From Acidobacterium sp. S8 (GTDB taxonomy: Bacteria; Acidobacteriota; Terriglobia; Terriglobales; Acidobacteriaceae), in the NCBI RefSeq assembly GCF_009765985.1, contig NZ_LMUM01000037.1:736747-800746 (forward strand): a stretch of DNA of 64,000 nt, in the 5' to 3' direction. The translations under genes and the position numbers were made by a program. This document shows positions 1-8,900 of this stretch, piece by piece (the first letter of the stretch is position 1; every line of letters begins with the position of its first letter). The notes under the pieces are model-generated. The model saw only the letters and a program-made list of their open reading frames with translations, was not told the origin of the DNA and ran no database searches.

Positions 1-463
1 CGAGATGATGCAGCGGCTGCATGCGGCTGCCATACCACCCACGTGACCTGGACCGAGAACCGGTATGGCCGGATGTCATCTGTTTGCCGCTTTTGTGGTC
101 TCGCTGCCTAGTATTCCGAAACGTGCATTGCGAACGGAGTCCGAATCCGTGTGGCCCTTCGATGGCTCGGACCATGGCGCATTTTGAACGATCGCATCAG
201 CTCCGCCGAGGCACTCTCCAACAAATAAGAGGAGCCCACTTGTCTGTATAGGCGCCTTTTCCGGACAACCGACCGTCTCGTTTAATTGTTGAGAACGGAA
301 GACTATGGCGGAATCGGTTAATTAGTTGTGCGGGAACAATACGGGAACAACCTGGGGAGGAAACCATCCCAAATGATCCCAAACAATCCTAAATCGGCAG
401 TGCACAACAGCTTTCGTTTCAATAGAGTCCACTGATTCCAGACGGCTTAGGTCCATTGGTAGG
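1..463. other. No gene recognised at left edge
   Basis: The reading frames here are short, and their translations resemble no family I know. The stretch leads into an attachment-site-like structure at about 332-623 and may be the end of a mobile element whose integrase would lie left of the window. Apart from the 18-bp box at 332-349 I see nothing functional. Confidence 0.4.
332..349 (+). repeat. Left copy of 18-bp inverted repeat (arm-site-like)
   Basis: The sequence gggaacaatacgggaaca occurs here and again, as its exact reverse complement, at 606-623. It contains the octamer-like unit GGGAACAA twice at 11-bp spacing. The two copies lie about 115 bp and 94 bp from the two ends of the tRNA-Phe fragment at 464-512. 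Seen directly: the repeat and its placement. Inferred: arm-type binding sites of a tyrosine integrase or excisionase around an att core. Confidence 0.6.
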
Positions 464-512
464 GGCCCTGAAAAGGCCGGCGCCGGCGGTTCGATCCCGT
501 CTCTGGCCACCA
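464..512 (+). other. tRNA-Phe 3'-half fragment, att-core-like
   Basis: These 49 bp match the anticodon loop through the CCA end of the intact tRNA-Phe at 11501-11575, with one difference (C at 483 instead of T). The sequence 5' of it no longer folds as a tRNA. The copy is inverted relative to the intact gene. A 3'-terminal tRNA fragment of about 45-50 bp is the classic footprint left by an integrative element that uses a tRNA gene as its attachment site. The downstream bases also loosely resemble those after the intact gene (an AATCAA...CTTAGA pattern), so the match may extend past CCA. Confidence 0.75.
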
Positions 513-605
513 TCTAAATCAATAACTTAGAGCAAAGCGGCCAGTAAAAATTTACGAGGCCATTTTCATTCTTTGTTCTAAGTGATTGAAATTATTGAAT
601 GAAGA

Positions 606-623
606 TGTTCCCGTATTGTTCCC
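606..623 (-). repeat. Right copy of 18-bp inverted repeat (arm-site-like)
   Basis: This is the exact reverse complement of the box at 332-349 and lies 93 bp past the tRNA-Phe fragment. With the left copy it brackets the att-like core symmetrically. The next 140 bp contain no recognisable gene. Confidence 0.6.
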
Positions 624-766
624 ATAAGCATGAAATACCTCCGATTGGCGCTTCCATTACCGATGAACGAGACTTCGCGTGAACGGGCAACTCTCAAAAC
701 CCTTGCGATACAGGCAACCGAGCCAACGGTGGTCCAACTTGGCTCGCTAGCACATTGTGCTGGTTC

Positions 767-1456
767 CTATCTGAGTTCGTAGACCAATGTTTCATTTGAC
801 CGACTTGCATCAATTCCAAGGACCAGAATATGGAACAAATTCTCGCGGTAAGTCGTATTTCCGAACCTGACTATAAGCGACATCCCAATCTCACGCGGTG
901 TAAGAAGGCTGCCCTTGTGCCGCTCCGCTTCATAAAGGTTTTCCATCATATTGCGATTCCACTCCCCCTCCCATAATTTGCGTGCTGTTTGCCAATCACC
1001 ACCGCCATGAATGGCCTCGTGTTCCCACTGGGGCAACTTCACCGTTACCTTGTGAATTTCGTTCCTCCCAATCCCCCGTTTTTTGAACCATGCCCGATAT
1101 TTCTTTTCTTTTGGCAAGATATGGTGCTCGGGTGCCTCGGCCATTCCTGTGTAGGAGCGCGTTCCGCGCTGTATGCTCCGTTCTTCGAGGCCCTCGCCTA
1201 ATAGTCCTTCCCAGGACTTATCCCGCGGCGTTGTGACTTGTCTTGGCCGCTTTCCGCCAACTGTTGGCTTACCAGTCGCCGGGTCAATGGGGGGTCGTTT
1301 GATCTCGCCGCCGCGCGCCAGATATTCCTCTATTGGATTGGTCGCGGCAGGCGCGGTCGGGACTTGGGATGGCGCTATCGCAGTTAGTGATTTGTTGCCT
1401 GGCAGGGTTGCCTTGGAGCCGGCACCTTTGTTGATTGTTAGCTGGCTGCGAAAAGA
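767..1456 (-). pseudogene. SitA5/TIGR02269-like polymorphic toxin C-terminal fragment
   Basis: The last 125 codons start at an ATG at 1144, but the same frame stays open upstream to a stop at 1457-1459 with no good start. This suggests the C-terminal part of a larger protein. The region around residues 5-65 (counted from the ATG) carries EHHILPKEKK, a WFKKRG segment, a second histidine in HEAIHGGGDW, and a WEGEWNR segment. This HH...WF..RGI...IH...H..IHGG...W pattern matches the Myxococcus paralogous lipoprotein/SitA5 toxin domain as I know it. The upstream 100 codons are a Pro/Gly/Lys-rich linker of the kind found before toxin tips. No lipobox or immunity gene is visible. Inference: a toxin tip left by recombination, possibly inactive. 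Confidence 0.5.
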
Positions 1457-1459
1457 TCA

Positions 1460-1985
1460 AACCGGGTAGCCGTGCGTATTGATCACCGACATCCGTTACA
1501 CCGATGCCGTTGGATTCGTCAGAAGGAACCTCTTTAAGTCGTTCGTAGTTGTGCGCGAGCGCGAGCACGATCACCCATGGCTCGGAAACTGTATAGCCCT
1601 CAAAAACATAAAGCGGATCCATTGATGCGATGCCAACTGCGTCCGCTTCATGAGCGAGAGCGAAATCGGTAACCTCGGCGGAGAGTTGGTCGGGCGGGGC
1701 TTCATTCCTTACCTTGGCTACCGGCAGGAGTTCGGGATAAGTGTTGGCCGCAAGAAACGCTGGACCTGCACCAGGACATTTGCGGGAGCTCTGGCGGGCT
1801 ACAATTTGCAACTCACCCCATGGATGCTGATCCGGCGGATGCCAGAAAAAGGGTGACGGCCTACGAGGCACGGTTTCCCCGAGGCCATTGATCGGGTTCC
1901 CAGACACTTTCAGCAATGCGAGAGTCTCTGGTTTAGGCGAATAACTTTTCCGCCTCGGGCGCCTCGGATTGGAAGTCGCTGACAT
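1460..1985 (-). pseudogene. Reductive-dehalogenase/QueG-like iron-sulfur protein fragment
   Basis: The middle of this frame (about residues 105-165) has the order GI...DPLYVFEGYTV, then EPWVIVLALAHNYE, then a DVGDQYAR segment. This resembles the N-terminal domain of reductive-dehalogenase-like and epoxyqueuosine-reductase-like proteins (GADLVGI..., WVYEG, PWVIVLG.A.DY). No 4Fe-4S cysteine clusters follow. Near 1460 the frame runs out of phase into the toxin fragment, so the catalytic and ferredoxin parts are gone. It appears to be a 5' piece fused to unrelated DNA. The family assignment rests on remembered motif similarity only. Confidence 0.4.
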
Positions 1986-2074
1986 AACTCGAACAAATAG
2001 CAGTCCCAGTGTAGGACAAGTCTTTCGGCGGCGATATCGATCGAAAGTTTGAGATTGTATTGGTAGAAACAGTC

Positions 2075-2623
2075 CTAATGACGACGGGCTGAGCCGATAT
2101 AACCCTGCTCAGCCAACATTGCAGCACGCTGTCGATAGAAATCCGGATCATCTGGAGTCCATGCGGCGAGTCCATCGACATATCGATTCATCATGCAAAA
2201 ATTTGCGGCGATGAGAACAGTGTCGTGAATCTCGAGATCTGTTGTACCTTGCGCGCGTGCCTGTTCTATGTTCTCGGTGGTGACATAGTTTCCGCCCTGC
2301 CGCACCTTGCCCGCGATAACAAGGAGTGACTTCAACTTTTCCGAGATAGCGGCTATCGAGAAATTGGCTTTAACCTGACAAACCAGCTCCACGTCTCCTC
2401 CCATGTAGTGGGCCGCGAGAGCTCCGTGTATTGTCTGGCAATATTGACATTCATTCTCAGACGAGACAAACGTGCCGATCAGTTCCCGTTCGGCACGCGT
2501 CAATGTACTCTCGCCGCGCAGGAGGATCTCTGCAAGCTCGCTGAGAGGCTTGGCCGTCTCAGGGCGATACATCATCGGGCCGCGAGGACCAGCCATTCCT
2601 TCCGATAGTGGAATATGCGCCAT
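2075..2623 (-). CDS. Carboxymuconolactone decarboxylase/AhpD-family protein
   Basis: A 182-residue alpha-helical protein with the AhpD-like signature ENECQYCQTIHG: Cys59 and Cys62 form the CxxC pair, with His66 three residues after the second cysteine plus one turn. Members act as alkylhydroperoxidases or peroxidase-related enzymes that use the two cysteines; some are gamma-carboxymuconolactone decarboxylases, but those usually lack the CxxC pair. The gene lies 21 bp downstream of the MFS transporter on the same strand, with the TonB receptor further upstream, so the three are likely one transcript (receptor, permease, enzyme). It could protect against peroxide made during catabolism of the imported compound. 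The substrate is unknown. Confidence 0.8.
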   Translation of the reverse strand: MAHIPLSEGMAGPRGPMMYRPETAKPLSELAEILLRGESTLTRAERELIGTFVSSENECQYCQTIHGALAAHYMGGDVELVCQVKANFSIAAISEKLKSLLVIAGKVRQGGNYVTTENIEQARAQGTTDLEIHDTVLIAANFCMMNRYVDGLAAWTPDDPDFYRQRAAMLAEQGYIGSARRH

Positions 2624-2644
2624 AGAAGTTTCCTTTCTAACTAA

Positions 2645-3931
2645 TTAGATCGCCGGATCCGGCGCCGAGAGTTGGCTCAGTGTATTGTCAGACTTCGATT
2701 TAAGTTGAGAGATCTCGCCATAACGTGGAAGCAGAAACATAACAAGGCACGGCACCAGAGCGGGAATTGCGAGAAGCTGGATGGTCAAAGGACGATATGA
2801 ACCAAGGACATCGAAGACTCTTCCCAGAATGATGGGGCCAACCGCACCGCCTACGGCGAAGGCTGTCCAGGTAAGAGCGTACAGGGTTGAAAAGTGTCTC
2901 AGGCCAAAGTAACGGCTCAACAGGTAAGGCGTCACATCGCCTTCGCTGCCCATGCTGAACCCGATCAGGATGGCCGCGGTAATGCCAGCGGCCAGTGTGT
3001 TGGCGATCGAAAGAAGAAGAACGCCGGAGACGGTTAATAAGAGCATGATCTGCGAAACGCGTGGCCCAAAGAACCGGTCCAGGAATGCCCCGGTTACGAG
3101 ACGGCCGACAATTCCCGAGCCGCCAATTGCTGCAATGGCATAGGCAGCTCCGCGTGGGGAGACACCACGATCGGTGAGCAATGCGGAAAAATGTGCGATT
3201 GCTCCGTTCACACTGATCGAATAAAGAAAGACGGTCAGGAGGAGTATCCAGAATATGCGCCCACGAACAACTTTGCGTACTGATTCTCCCGAGTGCTCAG
3301 TATTGCTCTGCGTGTCGATTATTCGTTGTTCCCGTACGAAAAGGGCCGTCAGAGGAAATCCAACGATGAATGCGAGCAGTCCGACTCCGGCGAAGGCGAT
3401 ACGCCATCCATAATTTGAAATGAGCGACTGCGTGAGAACTGGTAGCAGCATGGCTCCGCAACCGCCCCCTGCAAGCATAACCGCCAATGCCATGCCTCTC
3501 CGCTGGACGAACCAGCTTGCAATAGCTCGCGAATATCCGAGATAAGCCGTGCCGTTGCCGACAATGCCCAGCACCAGGAACACTGCATAGAAGTGAGCAA
3601 TGTGACTCGTGAGGAGCGCCAGCGATGTGAATGCAGATGAAAAAAGAACGATGCACGGAAGAATGACGCGCCGGGGACCGTACCGATCGAGCAGAATCCC
3701 AAGTCCCGGCGAGCACACGGCTACAGTCAGCGCCGCTATGCTGAATGCAATGGAGATCGATTCGCGGTGCCAGCCGAAGGTGGAGGCTAGAGGCTTGAGA
3801 TAAAGTCCGAAGGTATATGGCACGACGGCCGCAAAGCTGACCATGACGCCGAAAAATCCGGCAAGCACCACCTTCCAGCCGGGATAACCAAAGCGGAACT
3901 CCGGATCGATCTTGTTCTTAGGTCCTGTCAT
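2645..3931 (-). CDS. MFS transporter, monocarboxylate/OFA-like
   Basis: A 428-residue protein with about 12 hydrophobic segments. The loop after the second segment reads GILLDRYGPRRV, the usual MFS motif A (G-x3-D-R-x-G-x-R). The N-terminus (YGWKVV-like start, then a first helix with PYTFGLYLKPLA) and the DRFFGPR loop in the second half resemble the oxalate-formate/monocarboxylate transporter branch. Expected role: import or export of a small organic acid across the inner membrane by a proton-linked mechanism. It lies 8 bp after the TonB receptor gene and ends just before the AhpD-like gene, which points to a shared operon. The substrate cannot be read from the sequence. Confidence 0.85.
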   Translation of the reverse strand: MTGPKNKIDPEFRFGYPGWKVVLAGFFGVMVSFAAVVPYTFGLYLKPLASTFGWHRESISIAFSIAALTVAVCSPGLGILLDRYGPRRVILPCIVLFSSAFTSLALLTSHIAHFYAVFLVLGIVGNGTAYLGYSRAIASWFVQRRGMALAVMLAGGGCGAMLLPVLTQSLISNYGWRIAFAGVGLLAFIVGFPLTALFVREQRIIDTQSNTEHSGESVRKVVRGRIFWILLLTVFLYSISVNGAIAHFSALLTDRGVSPRGAAYAIAAIGGSGIVGRLVTGAFLDRFFGPRVSQIMLLLTVSGVLLLSIANTLAAGITAAILIGFSMGSEGDVTPYLLSRYFGLRHFSTLYALTWTAFAVGGAVGPIILGRVFDVLGSYRPLTIQLLAIPALVPCLVMFLLPRYGEISQLKSKSDNTLSQLSAPDPAI

Positions 3932-3939
3932 CGCTTCAC

Positions 3940-6900
3940 CTAGAAAATTACTTTGAGCGCAAACTGCGTGAGCCGAGCCGGGCCAGCTTGCAGAATTCTT
4001 CCGAAATCAGCTGAGGCGAGATCGGCGATTGGCAACCCGAAATTCGGATGGTTGGCAACGTTGAAGGATTCCGCTCGGAATTGCAGATGAAATTTTTCTG
4101 TCAACTCAAACATCTTGAGTGCGGAAAGGTCGACGTTGGCAGATGCAGGTCCGCGCGATGCGTTTCTGCTCTCATTACCAAACTGCCCGGCCTGTGTTTG
4201 CGGATTGAGCCGTTGGAAAGAAGAGCGATCGAGCCATTGCGCTACTGTATGCAGACCGTGGCTGGGATCCCCGATGAGGTTCGGACGGCTGGCAAAGAAA
4301 CCAGAGATCGGAGGCGCCGATGCCTGTAGCGAAACGTTGGTGCTGTCATACACCGTGAACGGCGGCGCGGAGTTGGCATTGGCGATCCCATTCAACTGCC
4401 ATCCGTCAAGCAGGAGCTTTGTGATGCCTTGTGTCTTGCGGGCGAATGGAATCTCCCACGTTGCGCTGGCCACGAACCTGTGTCTCGCGTCGAAGATGGA
4501 TGGGCCATGCTCAGCCTTGAGATCGAATGGATTCTGCGCGAGGTCGTTTTCTCCGCTAAGCGGCTTCGCTGACGCTCCCTGAAGGTTCATCGCCGAGAGA
4601 TAGTCCAGCGTCTTCGACAACCAATACGACACGTTGAACGATATTCCGTTGTTGTATTGATGAGAGAGGCTAACCTGACCTGCGTTGTAAGTCGAATTCT
4701 GCCCATAGGTGAGCTCTGCGATGGTTGCATACATGCAGGGGCCCCCATTCGGTTGGCAGTTCGCATACATGCGACGGCGATCGGCATTCTGCGCGGTTGC
4801 GCCCGGACCATACACTGCGGGATTGGCGTCGATATTGCGCGGCAGATGCGTACCCTTGGTGCCCACATAGCGGACCTCGAGCACGTAGTTCTTGAAAAGT
4901 TCGCGCTGGACAGAGAGATTCCAGTCCTGAGCATTCGATGGGCGCGACTTTGTATCCATCACGAACGGTGTCGATGGGCTTAGGAAGGTATTCGGTGCTG
5001 GAATCGGCACGTTACTGTAGGGAGCGGTAAAGTTCAATGTCGGAGGGGTGATCTGCTCGAACTGTGCCCATGGAAGAGAACTGATTGGCTCCTGCGAAGT
5101 CACGCCGGATCCGTTGGCGAAAGGGTCATAGAAGATTCCATACGCCGCACGAATCGACCACCGGCCCTCTCCTGTTGGATCCCACACAAACCCAATACGC
5201 GGCATGAAACCTTTGTAGTAGCTCGGAGCAATACCGCTCGAAACTCCGGGGTCGCCTGGGAACAATACTCCGGTCGGGGCATCCGGCATCACATGCGATT
5301 GAACGCCGGGAATAAACGCATTTAATCGATTGCGCGTCTCTGTGTTGGGATTGATGATCTCGTAGCGAAGGCCATAATTGAACGCGAACCTCGATCGAAT
5401 GTGCCACTCGTCCTGGTAATAGACACCCATCCCCCAGTTGCGCACATAGCGAGTGAAGTCCCCGCGCCCCTGATAGAACACGACCGGGCTGCCAAGCAGG
5501 AGATTAGCGAAGGCATCGTTCGTTGGAAAAGTGGCCGCGAAGATAAAGAACGCATTCGGCGCAATCGACTGAAACAGATTCATCTGGTTACGGCGGAATT
5601 CGCCTCCAACCTTGATGGAGTGATTCCCATGAAACCATGACAGTCCATCATGGACCTCATATGTATTTTGCACTGAGGTTCGAGGGCCAGTGATTGCACC
5701 GCCGATAGGCGAATAACCGCTTAGGTTGAAGAAGGGTGGCCCCTGCCCGATAGCTGAAGCGGAATCATAGTCAAATCCCAGCACTCGTGGCGGTGTCTTG
5801 TTCAAACGCTGATCAAAGAGAAACTCGTATCGAAAAAACGAGGCTTCCAGAGCATTGGTCATCGACGAAGACAAGAGATAGGTATTCGATCCTACAAGAG
5901 AGTGTGCCGTGTAATCATCGCGCGTGGGATAGCCGGGAAGATCCGATCCGCGCACAGATACAGGGTTAATGTTGTACCCAGTAAAATAAGAGTAGCGCGC
6001 GAAGTATTGGCTCTTGTCTGACTGATGGAGATCGAGACGAATCCCAACCTGATCGTCATCGTTCGTGCCGACTACAGTCGCGGTATAAATAGACGGCGTT
6101 ACGTTTCCTGCCGGATACAGATTCGCAACATTCATCGAAACAGGATTGATATTGCTCGAAGGAATTTGATTGTTCGGGTAAGGGATGCCACCGGCAGCGA
6201 AATTGATCAGCGGATATCCCAGGCCGGAGAAGTTCCCAGCCTTTTCCTCTTCAGTTGGAACGGTCGCCGAAGTCGTAATCCCCTGGTGATTGCGGAAGCC
6301 CTCATAGTAGGTAAAGAAGAAGAGCCGGTCGGTACGAATCGGCCCACCCACGGTTGCGCCAAACTGGTTCTGCTTTAGAGGCTCAACTTTGGGTGAGAAG
6401 TAGTTGCGCGTATCCAAAGCATCGTTGCGAAAAAACTCATAGGCTGTCCCATAAAAGTCATTCCCCCCGGCGCGTGTCACTACGCTGGTGGTCGATCCAG
6501 TATTCGCTCCGTATTCCGGAGGCGCGGTATTTGTCAGGATACGAAATTCCGCAATCGCGTCCACCGGAATTTTTAGCGCGAATCCTCCATCCATACGATT
6601 CACATTCTGCGCACCATCCAGAAGGAAGTTATTCGCCTCCGGTCGCTGTCCATTTACGGCATACGACTGACCGGAGCGCAATGAGCCTCCTTCTGTCGTC
6701 AGGCCAGCGGAAAGAGGCGCCACACCTGCCTGCAATAATCCAAGCTGTGCGAAGTTGCGGCCATTCAAAGGCAAGTCAAGCACTTCTTTGCTGCTGACCA
6801 CTTTGCCCAGAGTATTCGTCGAGGTGTCGATCGCAGGCGCTGCACCTTCCACTGTGATGGACTGTTGCACGGTGGCCAGCACCAGGGCGATATTCACTTG

Positions 6901-7257
6901 CACCGTCTGGCTGACGGTAATCTCTATGGGAGATTGCGAAAAGTGCGCGAAACTTGGAGCTTCCGCAGCAAGAGAATAGTGGCCGACATTCAGCAGAGCA
7001 AAGCGATAGCGTCCATCTGCATTCGATAGCTGCGTGCGAACAGAATTTGTCTCCAAGTTTCTAATAGTGAGTGTGGCCCCAGGAATGGGCCGGTCGCTGC
7101 CATCGATTACGAGGCCTTCCAGAGTACCGACTGCGTCCTGAGCATAAGCAGTGGAAGAGAAAAATGCAGCCAGCTGGACGATGAGAAAGATACCAAGCAA
7201 GAAGATGTAAGCGGTACGTAGTCTGACGCGATAACTCCGCGGAAGTTTTACAGACAT
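3940..7257 (-). CDS. Oar-like TonB-dependent outer-membrane receptor
   Basis: A 1,105-residue protein. Residues 1-40 are a signal peptide ending near AYA-QD. Residues 42-125 form a carboxypeptidase-regulatory-like Ig domain (GTLEGLVIDGSDRPIPGA, later GRYRF). A plug-like region follows at about 140-260, with LPLNGRNFAQL and DGAQN motifs. The remainder is a beta-barrel ending in phenylalanine (FALKVIF). This layout is typical of the large Oar/TonB-dependent receptor expansions of Acidobacteriota, which take up large or scarce substrates through the outer membrane. It heads a likely operon with the MFS transporter and the AhpD-like protein. The ligand is unknown. The frame is intact, unlike several genes nearby. 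Confidence 0.9.
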   Translation of the reverse strand: MSVKLPRSYRVRLRTAYIFLLGIFLIVQLAAFFSSTAYAQDAVGTLEGLVIDGSDRPIPGATLTIRNLETNSVRTQLSNADGRYRFALLNVGHYSLAAEAPSFAHFSQSPIEITVSQTVQVNIALVLATVQQSITVEGAAPAIDTSTNTLGKVVSSKEVLDLPLNGRNFAQLGLLQAGVAPLSAGLTTEGGSLRSGQSYAVNGQRPEANNFLLDGAQNVNRMDGGFALKIPVDAIAEFRILTNTAPPEYGANTGSTTSVVTRAGGNDFYGTAYEFFRNDALDTRNYFSPKVEPLKQNQFGATVGGPIRTDRLFFFTYYEGFRNHQGITTSATVPTEEEKAGNFSGLGYPLINFAAGGIPYPNNQIPSSNINPVSMNVANLYPAGNVTPSIYTATVVGTNDDDQVGIRLDLHQSDKSQYFARYSYFTGYNINPVSVRGSDLPGYPTRDDYTAHSLVGSNTYLLSSSMTNALEASFFRYEFLFDQRLNKTPPRVLGFDYDSASAIGQGPPFFNLSGYSPIGGAITGPRTSVQNTYEVHDGLSWFHGNHSIKVGGEFRRNQMNLFQSIAPNAFFIFAATFPTNDAFANLLLGSPVVFYQGRGDFTRYVRNWGMGVYYQDEWHIRSRFAFNYGLRYEIINPNTETRNRLNAFIPGVQSHVMPDAPTGVLFPGDPGVSSGIAPSYYKGFMPRIGFVWDPTGEGRWSIRAAYGIFYDPFANGSGVTSQEPISSLPWAQFEQITPPTLNFTAPYSNVPIPAPNTFLSPSTPFVMDTKSRPSNAQDWNLSVQRELFKNYVLEVRYVGTKGTHLPRNIDANPAVYGPGATAQNADRRRMYANCQPNGGPCMYATIAELTYGQNSTYNAGQVSLSHQYNNGISFNVSYWLSKTLDYLSAMNLQGASAKPLSGENDLAQNPFDLKAEHGPSIFDARHRFVASATWEIPFARKTQGITKLLLDGWQLNGIANANSAPPFTVYDSTNVSLQASAPPISGFFASRPNLIGDPSHGLHTVAQWLDRSSFQRLNPQTQAGQFGNESRNASRGPASANVDLSALKMFELTEKFHLQFRAESFNVANHPNFGLPIADLASADFGRILQAGPARLTQFALKVIF

Positions 7258-7576
7258 GGAATTGGCCTCGGAAAAAGGTAAAGACCGGATAGCTCTGGAT
7301 CGGCCTCTCTGGCCGGCATCTGCTTACGAATGCATTGTCACTATTGGTCTGTGTGCCACCTTAAACAGTAGTTACGGAACTGTCTTCAGTCCTAGGATGG
7401 GAATGGATGTCCACCAATCGGTGGAATGCGGATACCTTCGCGGCTGTTACGGCGAAAGATGATGCCTCCCCCTAAAGGTTGAGCTGCGAGCCAATCTTAA
7501 GACGGTTGCTAGGTGCCTCTTATTTCGATGACGATTACTTACCATTTGAGATTAGGATGGAAGGCATTTTTTCTTC
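7258..7576. other. Divergent promoter region
   Basis: These 319 bp lie between the leftward receptor operon and the rightward oxidoreductase gene and must hold both promoters. A run of Gly/Asn-rich short frames here does not look coding. I see no clear operator or riboswitch fold. Confidence 0.5.
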
Positions 7577-8881
7577 ATGCAGACAGACCTGGGCCGACAG
7601 GATGTGATAGTGATTGGCGGCGGCCTGGCTGGCATGGCAGCTTCCATTCATCTCGCGAAAGCTGGCTTGAAGGTCGCTTGCATTGAGGCCACCCCAGAAA
7701 ACAACGTTATCGTTGGTGAATCACTGGACTGGTCTGCGCCAGAATTGCTGAAGGCTCTTGGTCTCTCCATGGAGCATTTGATCGCAGAAGAAATCGCTAC
7801 ATATAAGCGACACATCATTCTGGATATAGGCGATGGCTGCAGACAGGAATATGTGCCTTCCGAGTGGCTGGGAAATTCTCCATGGAATGTCGAACTGCGC
7901 ACATTGCATGTCGATCGCGTTCGCTTAAAGAAAGCGTTGCGCGAGATTTTGCTTGCTCACGATGTCGACACATTCCGTGACAAAGTATTCGAGGTGGAAC
8001 GCGACGGAAAGCGCATCATCGCTTTGAAGACTGAGAGCGGAAAGCGATTCGACTCCCGCTGGTTTATAGACGCTTCTGGTTGTGTAACCAGCCTGTTGCC
8101 GCGTCTCTTCAATCTCCCTGTGCGCGAATACGGCCCAAGCAAAGTAGCTGTGTGGAATTACTTCCATGTCGCTGACTCGATCGAAGGAACGACACTCTAT
8201 GCCGACGGCAACCAGCCAGGTTACATGGAATGGGTCTGGGAGATTCCTATCCAACCAAAGCTCATCAGTGTTGGATATATTTGCACCGGCGCTGCAATGA
8301 AAGGTATGCGCCAACAGAAAAGAACTGTAAGCGAGATCTACACGCAAAGACTCAGCGAGATTCCGCGCTTCGCATCCGTGCTGTCATCGGCGATCGGCCT
8401 TTCCCCGCAGGTTACATCGTTTCGCTGCCGAGTGCACGGAAAGATCGCAGGTCCCAACTGGCTGGTCGTTGGAGAAGCCGCTGCGATGGTAGATCCGATG
8501 ACCTCCAATGGTGTAACCGCTGCGCTGCGCTCCGCTTCAGAAGCATCCAGCCTGATTGTTAAATATTTTCAGCATGGCCGATTGCCGCTGTTCGCCCGCA
8601 CATCCTATAGTCGGCGCGTACAAGAACTGGCGAAGTTCTTCAACAGCGGGATCGAGAGAGTTATTTACGACTCACCGATTAGAAAGCGGATCGGAGTCGT
8701 GAATGCAGGAGACGTCTACACGGTTCCCGCCTGGAGCATGAACGCTCTCTATGCCCGGCTGCAGCCGGTTGGCCTGATCTCTACGGGTCTATTTACTTTG
8801 GCCCTCGCATCGCTGCGAGCCGCTGCGTGTATCTTTTACTGGCTCTGCCGCAGTATGCCCTCCGCGGAGTCCGCCTCGTGA
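7577..8881 (+). CDS. FAD-dependent oxidoreductase, flavin-halogenase superfamily
   Basis: A 434-residue flavoprotein. The dinucleotide-binding motif GGGLAG is at residues 14-19, and a second FAD motif, VVGEAAAMVDP, is near 297-307. Residues 219-224 read WVWEIP, which fits the WxWxIP signature of flavin-dependent halogenases; related geranylgeranyl-reductase and monooxygenase families share the overall fold. The catalytic lysine of halogenases (K79 in PrnA) cannot be placed with confidence, so chemistry could be halogenation, hydroxylation or oxidation. The C-terminus (about 395-420) has a hydrophobic stretch that could associate with the membrane. The alpha/beta hydrolase gene follows 19 bp later, so the two are probably one operon. 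Confidence 0.75.
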   Translation: MQTDLGRQDVIVIGGGLAGMAASIHLAKAGLKVACIEATPENNVIVGESLDWSAPELLKALGLSMEHLIAEEIATYKRHIILDIGDGCRQEYVPSEWLGNSPWNVELRTLHVDRVRLKKALREILLAHDVDTFRDKVFEVERDGKRIIALKTESGKRFDSRWFIDASGCVTSLLPRLFNLPVREYGPSKVAVWNYFHVADSIEGTTLYADGNQPGYMEWVWEIPIQPKLISVGYICTGAAMKGMRQQKRTVSEIYTQRLSEIPRFASVLSSAIGLSPQVTSFRCRVHGKIAGPNWLVVGEAAAMVDPMTSNGVTAALRSASEASSLIVKYFQHGRLPLFARTSYSRRVQELAKFFNSGIERVIYDSPIRKRIGVVNAGDVYTVPAWSMNALYARLQPVGLISTGLFTLALASLRAAACIFYWLCRSMPSAESAS

Positions 8882-8900
8882 CTTGCAATGGAGCTACGTC

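Noticed and set aside
322-513. Minus-strand 63-codon frame over the tRNA fragment (MVARDGIEPPA...)
   Set aside because: Frames of this kind (VARDGIEPPAPAFSG) come from reading a tRNA gene in antisense and are a common false gene call.
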